In this document: positions 1 to 7,789 of the stretch, piece after piece
Layout of the letters: each line of letters starts with the position of its first letter
How positions within the stretch are numbered: position 1 is the stretch's first letter
NCBI GenBank assembly: GCA_900757655.1
Contig: CAAEOT010000013.1
Span: 1-29,475 of the forward strand
DNA: 29,475 nucleotides
From: an uncultured Oscillospiraceae bacterium
GTDB taxonomy: Bacteria; Bacillota; Clostridia; Oscillospirales; Oscillospiraceae
Direction of reading: 5' to 3'
Translations under genes and position numbers: made by a program
Notes under the pieces: model-generated
Database searches by the model: none
What the model was told of the DNA's origin: nothing
Seen by the model: only the letters and a program-made list of their open reading frames with translations

Positions 1-474
1 ATCCGCCGCACCATGCGTATCCGCGAGGGCGACCCGCTGGAGATCTACACCGATACCGACGGGCAGGTCATTTTCAAGAAGTATTCCCCGATGGGCGAGC
101 TGTCCGAGTTCGCCGCGCAGATCTGTGACGCGCTGCACAAGACCACCGGCGGCATCGCCGCCGTGTGCGACCGCGATGCCGTGATCGCCGTGGCCGGCGG
201 CGGCAAGCGCGAGCTGCTTGACCGGCGCATCAGCCGTGAGCTTGAAGAAATCATGAGCACACGCGGCCAGTACGCAGCCGACAGCTGCACGCTGCCGGTC
301 GTCGACACCGACGAGCGCTACGCCGTCTCCGCCGCCGCGCCCATCCTCTCCGAGGGCGACGTGCTCGGCTGCGTGCTGTTCGTGGCCGCGCACGGCGACG
401 GCCCCGCCGGCGAGACGGAGCGCAAGCTTGCGCAGGCCGTGTCGGGCTTCCTCGGCAAGCAGATGGAGGGCTGA
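1..474 (+). CDS. spoVT: Stage V sporulation protein T (SpoVT), 5'-truncated by window edge
   Basis: Reading from base 1 in frame gives IRRTMRIREGDPLEIYTD, the second half of an AbrB-type swapped-hairpin DNA-binding domain. It continues into a GAF-like sensor domain of about 120 residues that ends in GFLGKQMEG. This order and the sequence match SpoVT, a regulator of forespore gene expression in endospore formers, usually about 178 residues. The 157 residues seen here mean that roughly 20 N-terminal residues lie outside the window. The internal ATG at base 13 is therefore not the true start. Residues after IRRTMRIREG are close to the B. subtilis protein in the DNA-binding part and more divergent in the GAF part, as is usual. 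A terminator follows 17 bases after the stop. Confidence 0.93.
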   Translation: MRRTMRIREGDPLEIYTDTDGQVIFKKYSPMGELSEFAAQICDALHKTTGGIAAVCDRDAVIAVAGGGKRELLDRRISRELEEIMSTRGQYAADSCTLPVVDTDERYAVSAAAPILSEGDVLGCVLFVAAHGDGPAGETERKLAQAVSGFLGKQMEG

Positions 475-490
475 GCGCGCGGCGCACAAA

Positions 491-524
491 AGCGCCAGGG
501 CATGCACACGCCCTGACGCTTTTT
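491..524 (+). terminator. Intrinsic terminator after spoVT
   Basis: AGCG-C-CAGGG pairs with CCCTG-A-CGCT, with one internal C/A mismatch, around a 10-base loop. Four T follow at once. It lies just past the spoVT stop codon. Confidence 0.75.
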
Positions 525-546
525 CCAATCGATATAAAAAGACCAT

Positions 547-579
547 AAAAAGACCTCCGGGCGCCCCCGGAGGTCTTTC
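547..579. terminator. Strong bidirectional hairpin terminator, best on minus strand
   Basis: Bases 551-561 pair perfectly with 566-576 around a 4-base loop. On the plus strand only TTT follows the stem. On the minus strand the stem is followed by TTTTTATGG, a better U-tract. No minus-strand protein gene lies upstream on that strand, so this hairpin may end a minus-strand RNA. Confidence 0.7.
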
Positions 580-802
580 GCTGCAGATGCAGCCGTTATG
601 GACACGCGCCCCGTACGCTGCAGACACGCGCCATGATCACTGTGGCGGGATGAGATATGCCATGCGGCGGAGAACAAAAAGGATAGCTAAATCCGTAAAA
701 AGAGATCAGATAAAAGAGAAAAGAATTGATAAAAAGAGAAGGGTCAGATTGCGAAAATGGGTAAAAATGTGCGTACGCAGACATCCCGACTTCACAAATG
801 AT
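551..802 (-). ncRNA. Candidate minus-strand small RNA in the spoVT-galE gap
   Basis: A good sigma-A type promoter at 837-809 points left, and a strong terminator with a U-tract at 576-547 would end the transcript, giving about 250 nt. The interval contains no convincing gene on either strand. The predicted RNA has a C/U-rich middle (revcomp of about 690-760, with runs such as CCCTTCTCTTTTT), complementary to purine-rich ribosome-binding sites, and a GC-rich 3' third. I do not recognise it as 6S, tmRNA, RNase P or another known family. Only the promoter and terminator are seen directly; the RNA itself is inference. Confidence 0.33.
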
Positions 803-808
803 ACTTGC

Positions 809-837
809 AGTTTATCCTAGCAGCGACGAAAAGTCAA
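809..837 (-). promoter_or_regulatory. Candidate sigma-A promoter, minus strand
   Basis: On the minus strand TTGACT (837-832) and TAAACT (814-809) are separated by 17 bases. It would start transcription near base 802, toward the terminator at 576-547. The -10 element matches the consensus at 4 of 6 positions. Confidence 0.42.
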
Positions 838-847
838 TAGGAATCCA

Positions 848-868
848 CCTGATTTTTGAAAAATCAGG
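848..868. repeat. Perfect inverted repeat between divergent promoters
   Basis: CCTGATTTTT-G-AAAAATCAGG has 10-base arms around one base. It lies between the minus-strand promoter (809-837) and the galE promoter (919-947). It has no trailing T-tract on the plus strand, so an operator is as likely as a terminator. Confidence 0.5.
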
Positions 869-918
869 GATTGTCAGGAAATTCACGCACCTGGCAATTC
901 TCTGGCAAAGGAAAACCG

Positions 919-947
919 TTGAACTCCGCCGGAATGTGATGTACAAT
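919..947 (+). promoter_or_regulatory. galE promoter (sigma-A type)
   Basis: TTGAAC (919-924) and TACAAT (942-947) are separated by exactly 17 bases, 38 bases ahead of the galE start codon. Confidence 0.75.
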
Positions 948-984
948 AAAAGCAGAGATGCATCAGCAAAAGGGGGTACGGTGC

Positions 985-2004
985 ATGACCGTATTGGTGA
1001 CCGGCGGCATGGGCTACATCGGCAGCCACACGTGCGTGGAGCTGCTCGAGCAGGGCATGGATGTCGTCGTTGTGGACAATCTTGTCAACAGCAGTGCAGA
1101 GGCGGGCAGACGGGTCAAACAGATCACGGGCCGGCCGCTGAAATTTTATCAGATGGACGTGCGTGACCGTGCCGGACTCGACCGCATTTTTACCGAGCAG
1201 AAGATCGACTGCGTCATTCATTTCGCGGGCCTCAAGGCTGTGGGCGAGTCGGTACATATGCCGCTGGAGTATTACGACAACAACCTCGGCTCGACGATCA
1301 CGCTTTGTGAGGCGATGCGTGACCACGGCGTCCGGCAGATCATCTTCTCCTCGTCGGCGACGGTGTACTCCGGCGACAACGAGATGCCGCTCTACGAGAC
1401 GTCCCGTACCGGCAGCTGCACGAATCCCTATGGCTGGACGAAGTACGTCTGCGAGCAGATCCTGCGCGACTATGTTGTGGCCGACCCGAGCTGGTCGGTC
1501 GTGCTGCTGCGCTACTTCAACCCCATCGGTGCGCACCCGAGCGGCCTCATCGGTGAGGATCCGCGCGGCGTGCCGAACAACCTCATGCCCTACATTTCGC
1601 AGACGGCCATCGGCCGGCTGGAATGCCTGAGCGTCTTTGGCGACGACTATGACACGCCGGACGGCACCGGCGTGCGCGACTATATTCACGTCATGGATCT
1701 CGCGCGCGGCCACGTCGCGGCGATCGCCTACATGGCGGAGCATCCGGGTGAGAGCATCTTCAACCTCGGCACCGGTAAGGGGTACAGCGTGCTCGAGATG
1801 GTGCACGCCTTTGAGACGGCCAACCACGTGCATGTGCCGTACCGGATCGCGCCGCGCCGCGCGGGCGATCTGCCGACCGTGTATGCCTGCCCGGATAAGA
1901 GCGCGCGCATCCTCGGCTGGCGCGCACAGTATTCGCTTGAGGACATGTGCCGCGACAGCTGGCGTTGGCAGACGCAAAACCCCAACGGCTACGAAACTGC
2001 CTGA
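985..2004 (+). CDS. galE: UDP-glucose 4-epimerase
   Basis: This 339-residue protein interconverts UDP-glucose and UDP-galactose in the cytoplasm, supplying galactose for exopolysaccharide or wall polymers or allowing galactose use (Leloir pathway). It is an extended short-chain dehydrogenase. The NAD-binding glycine motif TGGMGYIGS is at residues 6-14, the catalytic serine region SSSATVY at 122-128, and the YxxxK pair at Tyr149/Lys153. The family sequences NPIGAHPSG and GTGVRDYIHVMDLA follow. The length is typical. I chose ATG 985 because AAAGGGGG lies about 8 bases upstream and the Rossmann fold starts right there; longer in-frame starts lack a site. The gene stands alone, with its own promoter and a double hairpin terminator. 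Confidence 0.95.
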   Translation: MTVLVTGGMGYIGSHTCVELLEQGMDVVVVDNLVNSSAEAGRRVKQITGRPLKFYQMDVRDRAGLDRIFTEQKIDCVIHFAGLKAVGESVHMPLEYYDNNLGSTITLCEAMRDHGVRQIIFSSSATVYSGDNEMPLYETSRTGSCTNPYGWTKYVCEQILRDYVVADPSWSVVLLRYFNPIGAHPSGLIGEDPRGVPNNLMPYISQTAIGRLECLSVFGDDYDTPDGTGVRDYIHVMDLARGHVAAIAYMAEHPGESIFNLGTGKGYSVLEMVHAFETANHVHVPYRIAPRRAGDLPTVYACPDKSARILGWRAQYSLEDMCRDSWRWQTQNPNGYETA

Positions 2005-2016
2005 CGGACTGACCGT

Positions 2017-2078
2017 GCCCGGGCCGGAGTTTTCTCCGGCCCGGGCAGCGCTGCGCCGCCTGCGGGCGGTGCTTTTTT
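2017..2078 (+). terminator. Two hairpins ending galE transcription
   Basis: The first hairpin has a perfect 13-base-pair stem (2017-2029 with 2034-2046, loop TTTT) without a T-tract. The second (2053-2060 with 2065-2072, loop TGCG) is followed by six T (2073-2078) and is the classical intrinsic terminator. Confidence 0.85.
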
Positions 2079-2134
2079 GCGGCCTGAAGGGGCCGCGCTG
2101 TTCACATAATGTGCAACAAAAATCAAATTGGTTA

Positions 2135-2163
2135 TTGACAGCCTGCACTAGATATTGTACGAT
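2135..2163 (+). promoter_or_regulatory. nrdD promoter (sigma-A type)
   Basis: A consensus TTGACA (2135-2140) and TACGAT (2158-2163) are separated by 17 bases. A NrdR-like box fills most of the spacer. Confidence 0.78.
2145..2160 (+). promoter_or_regulatory. NrdR-like box 1, inside the promoter
   Basis: GCACTAGATATTGTAC matches all invariant positions of the NrdR box as I recall it (acaCwAtATaTwGwgt). It lies between -35 and -10, where a bound repressor would block RNA polymerase. NrdR is the ATP/dATP-sensing repressor of ribonucleotide reductase genes. Confidence 0.6.
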
Positions 2164-2199
2164 ATACCCGCTCTCAATACAAAATAAAGCGGTTTTTTC

Positions 2200-2215
2200 A
2201 CACAAGATGTTGTGT
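2200..2215 (+). promoter_or_regulatory. NrdR-like box 2, downstream of the promoter
   Basis: ACACAAGATGTTGTGT has perfect ACACAA/TTGTGT arms and fits the NrdR consensus at about 14 of 16 positions. It starts 55 bases after box 1. NrdR boxes usually lie about 31-32 bases apart, so the spacing is unusual. Confidence 0.6.
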
Positions 2216-2245
2216 TTTTCGATTATGAGGGGGAGGAATAGAAAC

Positions 2246-4420
2246 ATGAAGATCATTAAGCGCAACGGCGCCGAGGCGACCTTTGACATCTCGAAGATCA
2301 TCATGGCCGTCACGAAGGCCAACGCCGCCGTCGAAGAGGGCGACCGCATGACGCCGCGCCAGATCCAGCGCATTGCCGAGAGCGTGGAGCTCGCCTGCCA
2401 GGAGCTGGGCCGCAGTGCCGCCGTGGAAGAAATTCAGGACATGGTCGAAAAGCAGATCATGGCCCATGGCGCGTTCGAGGTCGCCAAGGCCTACATCACC
2501 TACCGCTACACCCGCAGCTTGGTGCGCCGTGCCAACACGACCGACGACCGCATCCTGAGCCTCATCGAGTGCAACAACGAGGAGGCCAAGCAGGAAAACT
2601 CCAACAAGAACCCGATCGTCAACAGCACGCAGCGCGACTACATGGCCGGCGAGGTCAGCCGCGACATCACGAGCCGCCTCCTGCTGCCGAAGGACATCGT
2701 CGAGGCGCACGAGGAGGGCATCATCCACTTCCACGATGCGGACTATTACGCGCAGCACATGCACAACTGCGACCTCGTGAACCTTGAGGACATGCTCGAA
2801 AACGGCACCGTCATCACCGGCACGCTCATCGAGCGGCCGCACAGCTTCTCGACCGCGTGCAACATTGCCACGCAGATCATCGCACAGGTCGCCTCCAACC
2901 AGTACGGCGGGCAGTCGATCTCACTGACGCACCTGGCCCCGTTCGTGCAGGTCAGCCGTGAGCGCATCCGCCGCGAGGTCGCGGCCGAGATGCAGGCCAT
3001 CGACGCGCATCCGGGCGAGGAGAAGCTGGCAGAGCTGGTCGAAAACCGCGTGCGCGAGGAGATCCGCCGCGGCGTGCAGACGATCCAGTATCAGGTCGTC
3101 ACGCTGCTGACCACGAACGGCCAGGCCCCGTTCGTGACGGTGTTCATGTACCTCGGCGAGGCGAAAAACGAGCAGGAGCGCCACGACCTTGCCATGATCA
3201 TCGAGGAGACGCTGCGTCAGCGCTATCAGGGCGTGAAAAACGAAAAGGGCGTCTGGGTCACGCCAGCGTTCCCGAAACTGATCTACGTGCTTGAGGAGGA
3301 CAATATCCACGAGGATTCCCCCTACTGGTACCTCACGGAGCTGGCCGCCCGCTGCACCGCTAAGCGCATGGTGCCGGACTACATCTCCGAAAAGAAGATG
3401 CTTGAGCTGAAAGTGGACAAAAACGGCGAGGGCCACTGCTACACCTGCATGGGCTGCCGCAGCTTCCTGACGCCGTATGTGGACGAAAACGGCAAGCCGA
3501 AGTACTACGGCCGCTTCAATCAGGGCGTCGTGACGATCAACCTGCCGGATGTGGCGCTGTCCTCCGGCGGCAATATGGAGAAGTTCTGGAAGATCTTTGA
3601 CGAGCGGCTGGAGCTCTGCCACCGCGCGCTCATGTGCCGCCACGAACGGCTCAAGGGCACGCTCTCGGACGCCGCGCCCATCCTGTGGCAGTACGGTGCG
3701 CTGGCCCGCCTGAAAAAGGGCGAGCCGATCGACAAGCTCCTCTACGGCGGCTACTCGACCATCTCTCTCGGCTACGCGGGACTGTATGAGTGCGTCAAGT
3801 ACATGACCGGCAAGTCTCACACCGACCCCTCGGCCACGCCGTTCGCGCTCGAGGTGATGCAGCATATGAACGACGCCTGCAAGCAGTGGAAGCAGATGCA
3901 CAACATCGACTTCAGCCTCTACGGCACGCCGCTGGAATCCACGACGTACAAGTTTGCCAAGTGTCTGCAAAAGCGCTTCGGCATCATTCCCGGCGTCACG
4001 GACAAGGGCTACATCACCAACAGCTACCACATCCACGTGACGGAGAATATCGATGCGTTCAGCAAGCTGGCCTTCGAGTCGAAGTTCCAGGCGCTGTCGC
4101 CCGGCGGCGCGATCAGCTACGTCGAAGTGCCGAACATGCAGAACAACATCCCGGCCGTGCTCGAGGTCATGAAGTTTATCTATGACAACATTATGTACGC
4201 CGAGCTCAACACCAAGAGCGACTACTGCCAGGTCTGCGGCTATGATGGCGAGATCGAGATCGTCGAGCACGACGGCAAGCTCATCTGGCGCTGCCCGAAC
4301 TGCGGCAATACGGATCAGGATAAGATGAACGTGGCCCGCCGCACCTGCGGCTATATCGGCACCCAGTTCTGGAATCAGGGCCGCACGCAGGAGATCAAGG
4401 AGCGCGTGCTGCATCTGTAA
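2246..4420 (+). CDS. nrdD: Anaerobic ribonucleoside-triphosphate reductase (class III)
   Basis: This 724-residue enzyme reduces ribonucleoside triphosphates to dNTPs using a glycyl radical installed by NrdG; it works only without oxygen. Residues 1 to about 95 form an ATP-cone allosteric domain (MKIIKRNGAEATFDISKI). The glycyl-radical barrel follows, with YTCMGCRS in its middle. Near the C-terminus lies a four-cysteine zinc site (YCQVCG and RCPNCG) and then the radical site RTCGYIG, with Gly702 as the expected radical carrier. The length is typical. ATG 2246 is chosen because GGGGGAGG lies about 9 bases upstream and the ATP-cone begins there. It is the first gene of nrdD-nrdG-dut, probably repressed by NrdR at the two boxes upstream. 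Confidence 0.96.
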   Translation: MKIIKRNGAEATFDISKIIMAVTKANAAVEEGDRMTPRQIQRIAESVELACQELGRSAAVEEIQDMVEKQIMAHGAFEVAKAYITYRYTRSLVRRANTTDDRILSLIECNNEEAKQENSNKNPIVNSTQRDYMAGEVSRDITSRLLLPKDIVEAHEEGIIHFHDADYYAQHMHNCDLVNLEDMLENGTVITGTLIERPHSFSTACNIATQIIAQVASNQYGGQSISLTHLAPFVQVSRERIRREVAAEMQAIDAHPGEEKLAELVENRVREEIRRGVQTIQYQVVTLLTTNGQAPFVTVFMYLGEAKNEQERHDLAMIIEETLRQRYQGVKNEKGVWVTPAFPKLIYVLEEDNIHEDSPYWYLTELAARCTAKRMVPDYISEKKMLELKVDKNGEGHCYTCMGCRSFLTPYVDENGKPKYYGRFNQGVVTINLPDVALSSGGNMEKFWKIFDERLELCHRALMCRHERLKGTLSDAAPILWQYGALARLKKGEPIDKLLYGGYSTISLGYAGLYECVKYMTGKSHTDPSATPFALEVMQHMNDACKQWKQMHNIDFSLYGTPLESTTYKFAKCLQKRFGIIPGVTDKGYITNSYHIHVTENIDAFSKLAFESKFQALSPGGAISYVEVPNMQNNIPAVLEVMKFIYDNIMYAELNTKSDYCQVCGYDGEIEIVEHDGKLIWRCPNCGNTDQDKMNVARRTCGYIGTQFWNQGRTQEIKERVLHL

Positions 4421-4442
4421 CACGCGAAATCAAAAATAACCG

Positions 4443-4469
4443 GCGGGCGTGTCCATATGGCGCGCCCGC
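4443..4469 (+). repeat. Stem-loop between nrdD and nrdG
   Basis: GCGGGCG (4443-4449) pairs with CGCCCGC (4463-4469); further G-T/G-C pairs narrow the loop. No T-tract follows, so it is more likely an mRNA stability or processing element than a terminator. Confidence 0.5.
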
Positions 4470-4490
4470 TGTCTGCGAGGAATTGCTATT

Positions 4491-5030
4491 ATGTATTATG
4501 GGGAGATCAAAACCTGCGACATTGCCAACGGCGTCGGCGTGCGCGTGACGCTGTTCGTTTCCGGCTGCACGAACCACTGCTACAACTGCTTTCAGCCGCA
4601 GACGTGGGATTTTCACTACGGCAAGCCCTTTGACGCGGCGGCCGAGCAGGTGATTTTTTCCGAGCTGGAAAAGCCCTTTATCCGCGGCCTGACGCTGCTC
4701 GGCGGCGATCCGTTCGAGCCGGAAAACCAGCGTGCGCTCGTGCCGTTTCTGCGCCGGGTGCGCGCACGGTTCCCGGAAAAGGACATCTGGGCGTATTCGG
4801 GCTTCACGCTCGACAAGGAGCTCACCGTTGACGGCGCGCACCCGCGCTGCGAGGTCACGGACGAGATGCTCTCGCTCATCGACATCCTTGTTGACGGACG
4901 CTATGTGGACGCGCAGCGCAACATCAGCCTGCGCTTTCGCGGCTCGGAAAACCAGCGCATCATTGACATGGACCGGACCCGCGCGGCGGGCCGCATCGTA
5001 CTCTGGGAGGGCATGAACGGATGGAAGTAA
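4491..5030 (+). CDS. nrdG: Anaerobic ribonucleotide reductase activating protein (radical SAM)
   Basis: This 179-residue protein uses a [4Fe-4S] cluster and S-adenosylmethionine to form the glycyl radical on NrdD. The cluster motif CxxxCxxC is Cys26, Cys30 and Cys33 (CTNHCYNC), and the SAM-binding GGDPF is at residues 71-75. These motifs and the length are typical for NrdG. ATG 4491 is chosen because GAGGAA lies about 9 bases upstream; an upstream in-frame start would add an unrelated 14-residue extension. The gene follows nrdD by 70 bases, and its last 10 bases overlap dut, so translation of the two is probably coupled. Confidence 0.95.
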   Translation: MYYGEIKTCDIANGVGVRVTLFVSGCTNHCYNCFQPQTWDFHYGKPFDAAAEQVIFSELEKPFIRGLTLLGGDPFEPENQRALVPFLRRVRARFPEKDIWAYSGFTLDKELTVDGAHPRCEVTDEMLSLIDILVDGRYVDAQRNISLRFRGSENQRIIDMDRTRAAGRIVLWEGMNGWK

Positions 5031-5461
5031 AGATTCAGAAACTGCGCCCCGGCGCCGTGACGCCCCGCCGCGGCAGTGCGGACGCCGCCGGCTACGATCT
5101 CTATGCCTGCCCGGCGGACGGGCAGAGCGTCACCATCGCGCCGCACGCGACGGCCATGATCGGCACGGGGCTCGCCCTCGCCATCCCGGCGGGGTATTTC
5201 GGCGGCGTGTTCGCGCGCAGCGGGCTGGCCTCCAGGCAGGGGCTGCGCCCGGCCAACTGCGTCGGTGTGATCGATGCCGACTACCGCGGCGAGTGCACCG
5301 TCGCGCTGCACAACGATACGGACGAGCCGCGCACCGTCGCCCCCGGCGACCGCATCGCCCAGCTCGTGATCCTGCCGTTTCTGGCGGCGGAGTTTCCGGA
5401 GGCGGACGCGCTCGATGCGACCGATCGCGGCGCGGGCGGCTTTGGCAGCACCGGCCGGTAA
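5021..5461 (+). CDS. dut: Deoxyuridine 5'-triphosphate nucleotidohydrolase (dUTPase)
   Basis: This 146-residue trimeric enzyme hydrolyses dUTP to dUMP, keeping uracil out of DNA and supplying thymidylate synthesis. All five motifs are visible: AAGYDLYA (22-29), ARSGLA (65-70), GVIDADYRGE (82-91), GDRIAQLVI (109-117) and the glycine-rich C-terminal DRGAGGFGSTG (135-145), which closes over the nucleotide. The start overlaps the end of nrdG by 10 bases, so the gene belongs to the nrdDG operon. Placing dUTPase with the reductase makes one dNTP-supply unit. A 17-base-pair terminator shared with the convergent operon follows. Confidence 0.95.
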   Translation: MEVKIQKLRPGAVTPRRGSADAAGYDLYACPADGQSVTIAPHATAMIGTGLALAIPAGYFGGVFARSGLASRQGLRPANCVGVIDADYRGECTVALHNDTDEPRTVAPGDRIAQLVILPFLAAEFPEADALDATDRGAGGFGSTGR

Positions 5462-5473
5462 ACAGAACAGGAA

Positions 5474-5514
5474 AGCCCGATCCCCGGAGCAGCGCTCCGG
5501 GGATCGGGCTTCTT
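5474..5514. terminator. Bidirectional terminator between dut and the convergent dlt-like operon
   Basis: Bases 5474-5490 pair perfectly with 5494-5510 (17 base pairs, loop AGC). TCTTTT follows on the plus strand and a shorter T-run on the minus strand. It ends both convergent operons. Confidence 0.9.
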
Positions 5515-5520
5515 TTATGT

Positions 5521-6630
5521 TCAGCGGTTGGCAGCGAACACGGGCGAGAACTCATCGAGCCGCTCAGAGGTGTAGCGCCGGGTATTGTCCTCGCACACGG
5601 GCAGCATCTGCTGCGTGAAGGCGGCACAGCGCGCCCACTCATCCGTCACCTTGTCGCTGTGCGCGGTGTTCAGGTCGTAGTGCGCCGCGAGATAGTCGGC
5701 GAGGTAGGGCGTGAACTTCTCCGCGCCGAAGACGTTCAGGTGCTCGGCGTTGGCGAAGTCGCTCAGCGGGTCGAGGCCAATGGCGTCTATCTGCGTGTCG
5801 AAATTCACGAAGTCGTAGCCGTACTCCTGCACGACGGATTCAAGCTTTGCAAACACGGCGTCATAGTTTTCAATGACGGTGCGGTGCGGGAAGCGGGCAA
5901 AGAGCACGTTTTGAATGCCAAGCTTCTTTGCTGTCTCGCAGAACGTGCGCAGGCTCTGCTCGTTGAACGCGTCGAGCTCCTGCTGGCGGACGGGGATCTC
6001 ATCTGTTTCCGTGAGGAACATGGAGATGGACAGAAACGGCTTGGTGTACGAGTAGCCCACGCTGCGGGCCTGCTGCTGCAGGGAGAGCGAGCGGCGGATG
6101 TCGCCGGCGCACTTCCAGAACGTGTGGTATTTGAGCAGCGGGAAGTAGTACGTCGAGCGCTTCTCGGCCGGGATGCACGTGCGGATGGTGTCGAGCTTGT
6201 TGGCCGACAGCGGGATCGTGTCGATCCATTTGCGCAGCGCGGCGTGCGAAAACTCGTCGCGCTCTTCTGCGGTGTACAAAAAGCCGTTGACCTCCACGAC
6301 GTAGACACCGGGGGTCTGGCGCCGGGCGGCCTCGCGCAGCATGGAGGGGTACATGGTCCCCTGTGCGGCCGACACGGCCAGCGGATAGCTCGTGAAGCCC
6401 GCGTGCTGCCACGCCAGCGGCGCGCAGTAGTCCGTGAACGTCTCGCTCGCGCCGAGGATCATGACATCGAGCGAATTTTTCGGCTCGAGGTAGAAGCTGT
6501 GGACATACTGCTGCTCGGTGGCGTCGTTCACGGCCAGCAGGCGCGAGAGCGCGCCGTAGAGCAGCGCCGCCACGAGCAGAAACGCGATGACGCGCACGAC
6601 GGTTTTGGTTTTGGAACGGTTTTGGTTCAT
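5521..6630 (-). CDS. DltD-like SGNH-fold membrane-anchored protein, third tandem copy (altered Asp-His motif)
   Basis: This 369-residue protein has one N-terminal membrane helix (about residues 11-32) and an extracytoplasmic domain resembling DltD/AlgJ-type SGNH proteins, partners of MBOAT acyltransferases in modifying surface polymers. The likely nucleophile is Ser62 in LGASETFTD. It is a paralogue of the two genes upstream: they share LEPxxSLDV, APLAW or SPLAW, YPLAVS, FPHRT or MPHRT and a C-terminal EFS-x(4)-A-x-R. The copies at 6652 and 7790 carry DxxH (Asp289/His292 and Asp291/His294), the Asp-His pair expected of the triad. Here the same place reads NAEH (Asn294/His297). This copy may therefore have lost hydrolase or transferase activity, or may use Asp291 instead. 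ATG 6630 follows GAGGA by about 6 bases. It is the last gene of the operon. Confidence 0.8.
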   Translation of the reverse strand: MNQNRSKTKTVVRVIAFLLVAALLYGALSRLLAVNDATEQQYVHSFYLEPKNSLDVMILGASETFTDYCAPLAWQHAGFTSYPLAVSAAQGTMYPSMLREAARRQTPGVYVVEVNGFLYTAEERDEFSHAALRKWIDTIPLSANKLDTIRTCIPAEKRSTYYFPLLKYHTFWKCAGDIRRSLSLQQQARSVGYSYTKPFLSISMFLTETDEIPVRQQELDAFNEQSLRTFCETAKKLGIQNVLFARFPHRTVIENYDAVFAKLESVVQEYGYDFVNFDTQIDAIGLDPLSDFANAEHLNVFGAEKFTPYLADYLAAHYDLNTAHSDKVTDEWARCAAFTQQMLPVCEDNTRRYTSERLDEFSPVFAANR

Positions 6631-6651
6631 AACGTCCTCGAAGATACAGGG

Positions 6652-7743
6652 TCAGCGGTAGGCTGAAAATTCCGGTGAGAATTCGTTGTAGTTTCCGCCG
6701 TCGCCAGGTGTTTTCTGTTTGCAGATGGGCAGCATGTGCGCCACAAATTCCGCGCAGCGCGCCCATTCGGCGGTCACCTTGTCGCTGTGCGCGGCAGTCA
6801 GGTCGTATTGCTCGGAGAGATACTGCCCGAACCATGCGGTGAACTTCTCCATGCCGAATACGTTCATGTGTTCGTTGTCGCAGAAGTCGCCGTCCAGCTC
6901 CAGACCGATGCTGTCCATCTGCTCGTCGCAGTTGAGAAAGCCGTAGCCATATTCGCGCACAATGTCCGCAAGCTGCGAAAGGACAGAGGGGTCGCTTAGC
7001 ACCGTGCGGTGCGGAAAGCGCACGAAGAGCACATTCTCCACCCCGAGCTGTTTGGCCCGCTCGCAGAAATCGCGCAGCGTCTGCTCATTTTCCGCGCTCA
7101 GCTCCAGAGATTTGACCTGACGCTCGCCGGTCTCCACTTTCGGGATGACCTCAAAGGACTTGGTCAGCGAATAGCCGGTCCGGCGCATGGTCAGCTGATC
7201 TTTGGCAGCCCCGCCCCAGACGTCCGGCTCGATCCAGGTGTCATGGTACTTTTCCATGCGGAAAAAATAGGACGACTGCTGGTCTTTCGGCACGCAGTTT
7301 GTGATTGTCTGCACCTTGTTGCGTGACATCGGGATGTTATCGAGCCATTTGTGCAGGCCGGTGTCCGTTTCGTCCTGATTGAAGTCGTACAAAAAGCCGT
7401 TGATCTCCACGACGACGACCTTTGGCGTTTGCCGGCGCATGGTTTCGGTGAGCATGGAGTCATACAGGCATGACGGCATGCTCGACACGGCCAGCGGATA
7501 GCTCGTAAAGCCATACTGCTGCCACGCCAGCGGAGAGCTGAAGCCGGTGTAGAGCTCGCTCGCGCCGAGCATGATGACGTCGAGCGAATCCTGCGGTTCC
7601 AGATAAAAGCCGCGGATATGGCGCATATCCCACGTATTGTTCACGCTCAGCACATTGGCCGCGGCGCTGTAGAGCAGCACGACGATGAGCAGAAAGATGA
7701 CGGCACGCAGGGCGCGTTTTTGAGGCTTGGAACGTTGCTGCAT
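6652..7743 (-). CDS. DltD-like SGNH-fold membrane-anchored protein, second tandem copy
   Basis: This is a 363-residue paralogue of its two neighbours. It has an N-terminal membrane helix (about 12-30) and an extracytoplasmic SGNH-like domain, with candidate nucleophile Ser62 in LGASELYTG and Asp289/His292 in DNEH. DltD-family proteins hand an activated acyl group to a surface polymer after an MBOAT protein moves it across the membrane; that role here is inferred. The start is uncertain. In-frame TTG 7806 and ATG 7785 would overlap or abut the gene before. ATG 7743 is chosen because the protein then starts like both paralogues (a few basic residues, then the helix), although its ribosome-binding site is weak. 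The stop is 21 bases before the next gene. Confidence 0.78.
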   Translation of the reverse strand: MQQRSKPQKRALRAVIFLLIVVLLYSAAANVLSVNNTWDMRHIRGFYLEPQDSLDVIMLGASELYTGFSSPLAWQQYGFTSYPLAVSSMPSCLYDSMLTETMRRQTPKVVVVEINGFLYDFNQDETDTGLHKWLDNIPMSRNKVQTITNCVPKDQQSSYFFRMEKYHDTWIEPDVWGGAAKDQLTMRRTGYSLTKSFEVIPKVETGERQVKSLELSAENEQTLRDFCERAKQLGVENVLFVRFPHRTVLSDPSVLSQLADIVREYGYGFLNCDEQMDSIGLELDGDFCDNEHMNVFGMEKFTAWFGQYLSEQYDLTAAHSDKVTAEWARCAEFVAHMLPICKQKTPGDGGNYNEFSPEFSAYR

Positions 7744-7789
7744 AGGCTTTGCGCTTTCTGTGCCGGGGCGGCACGGTTGAATCATCGGG

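Noticed and set aside
596..784. A 62-codon minus-strand frame with an aromatic, hydrophobic middle (possible small toxin-like peptide)
   Set aside because: The ATG at 784 has no usable ribosome-binding site spacing, and the composition follows from the C/U-rich sequence. I kept only the small-RNA candidate.
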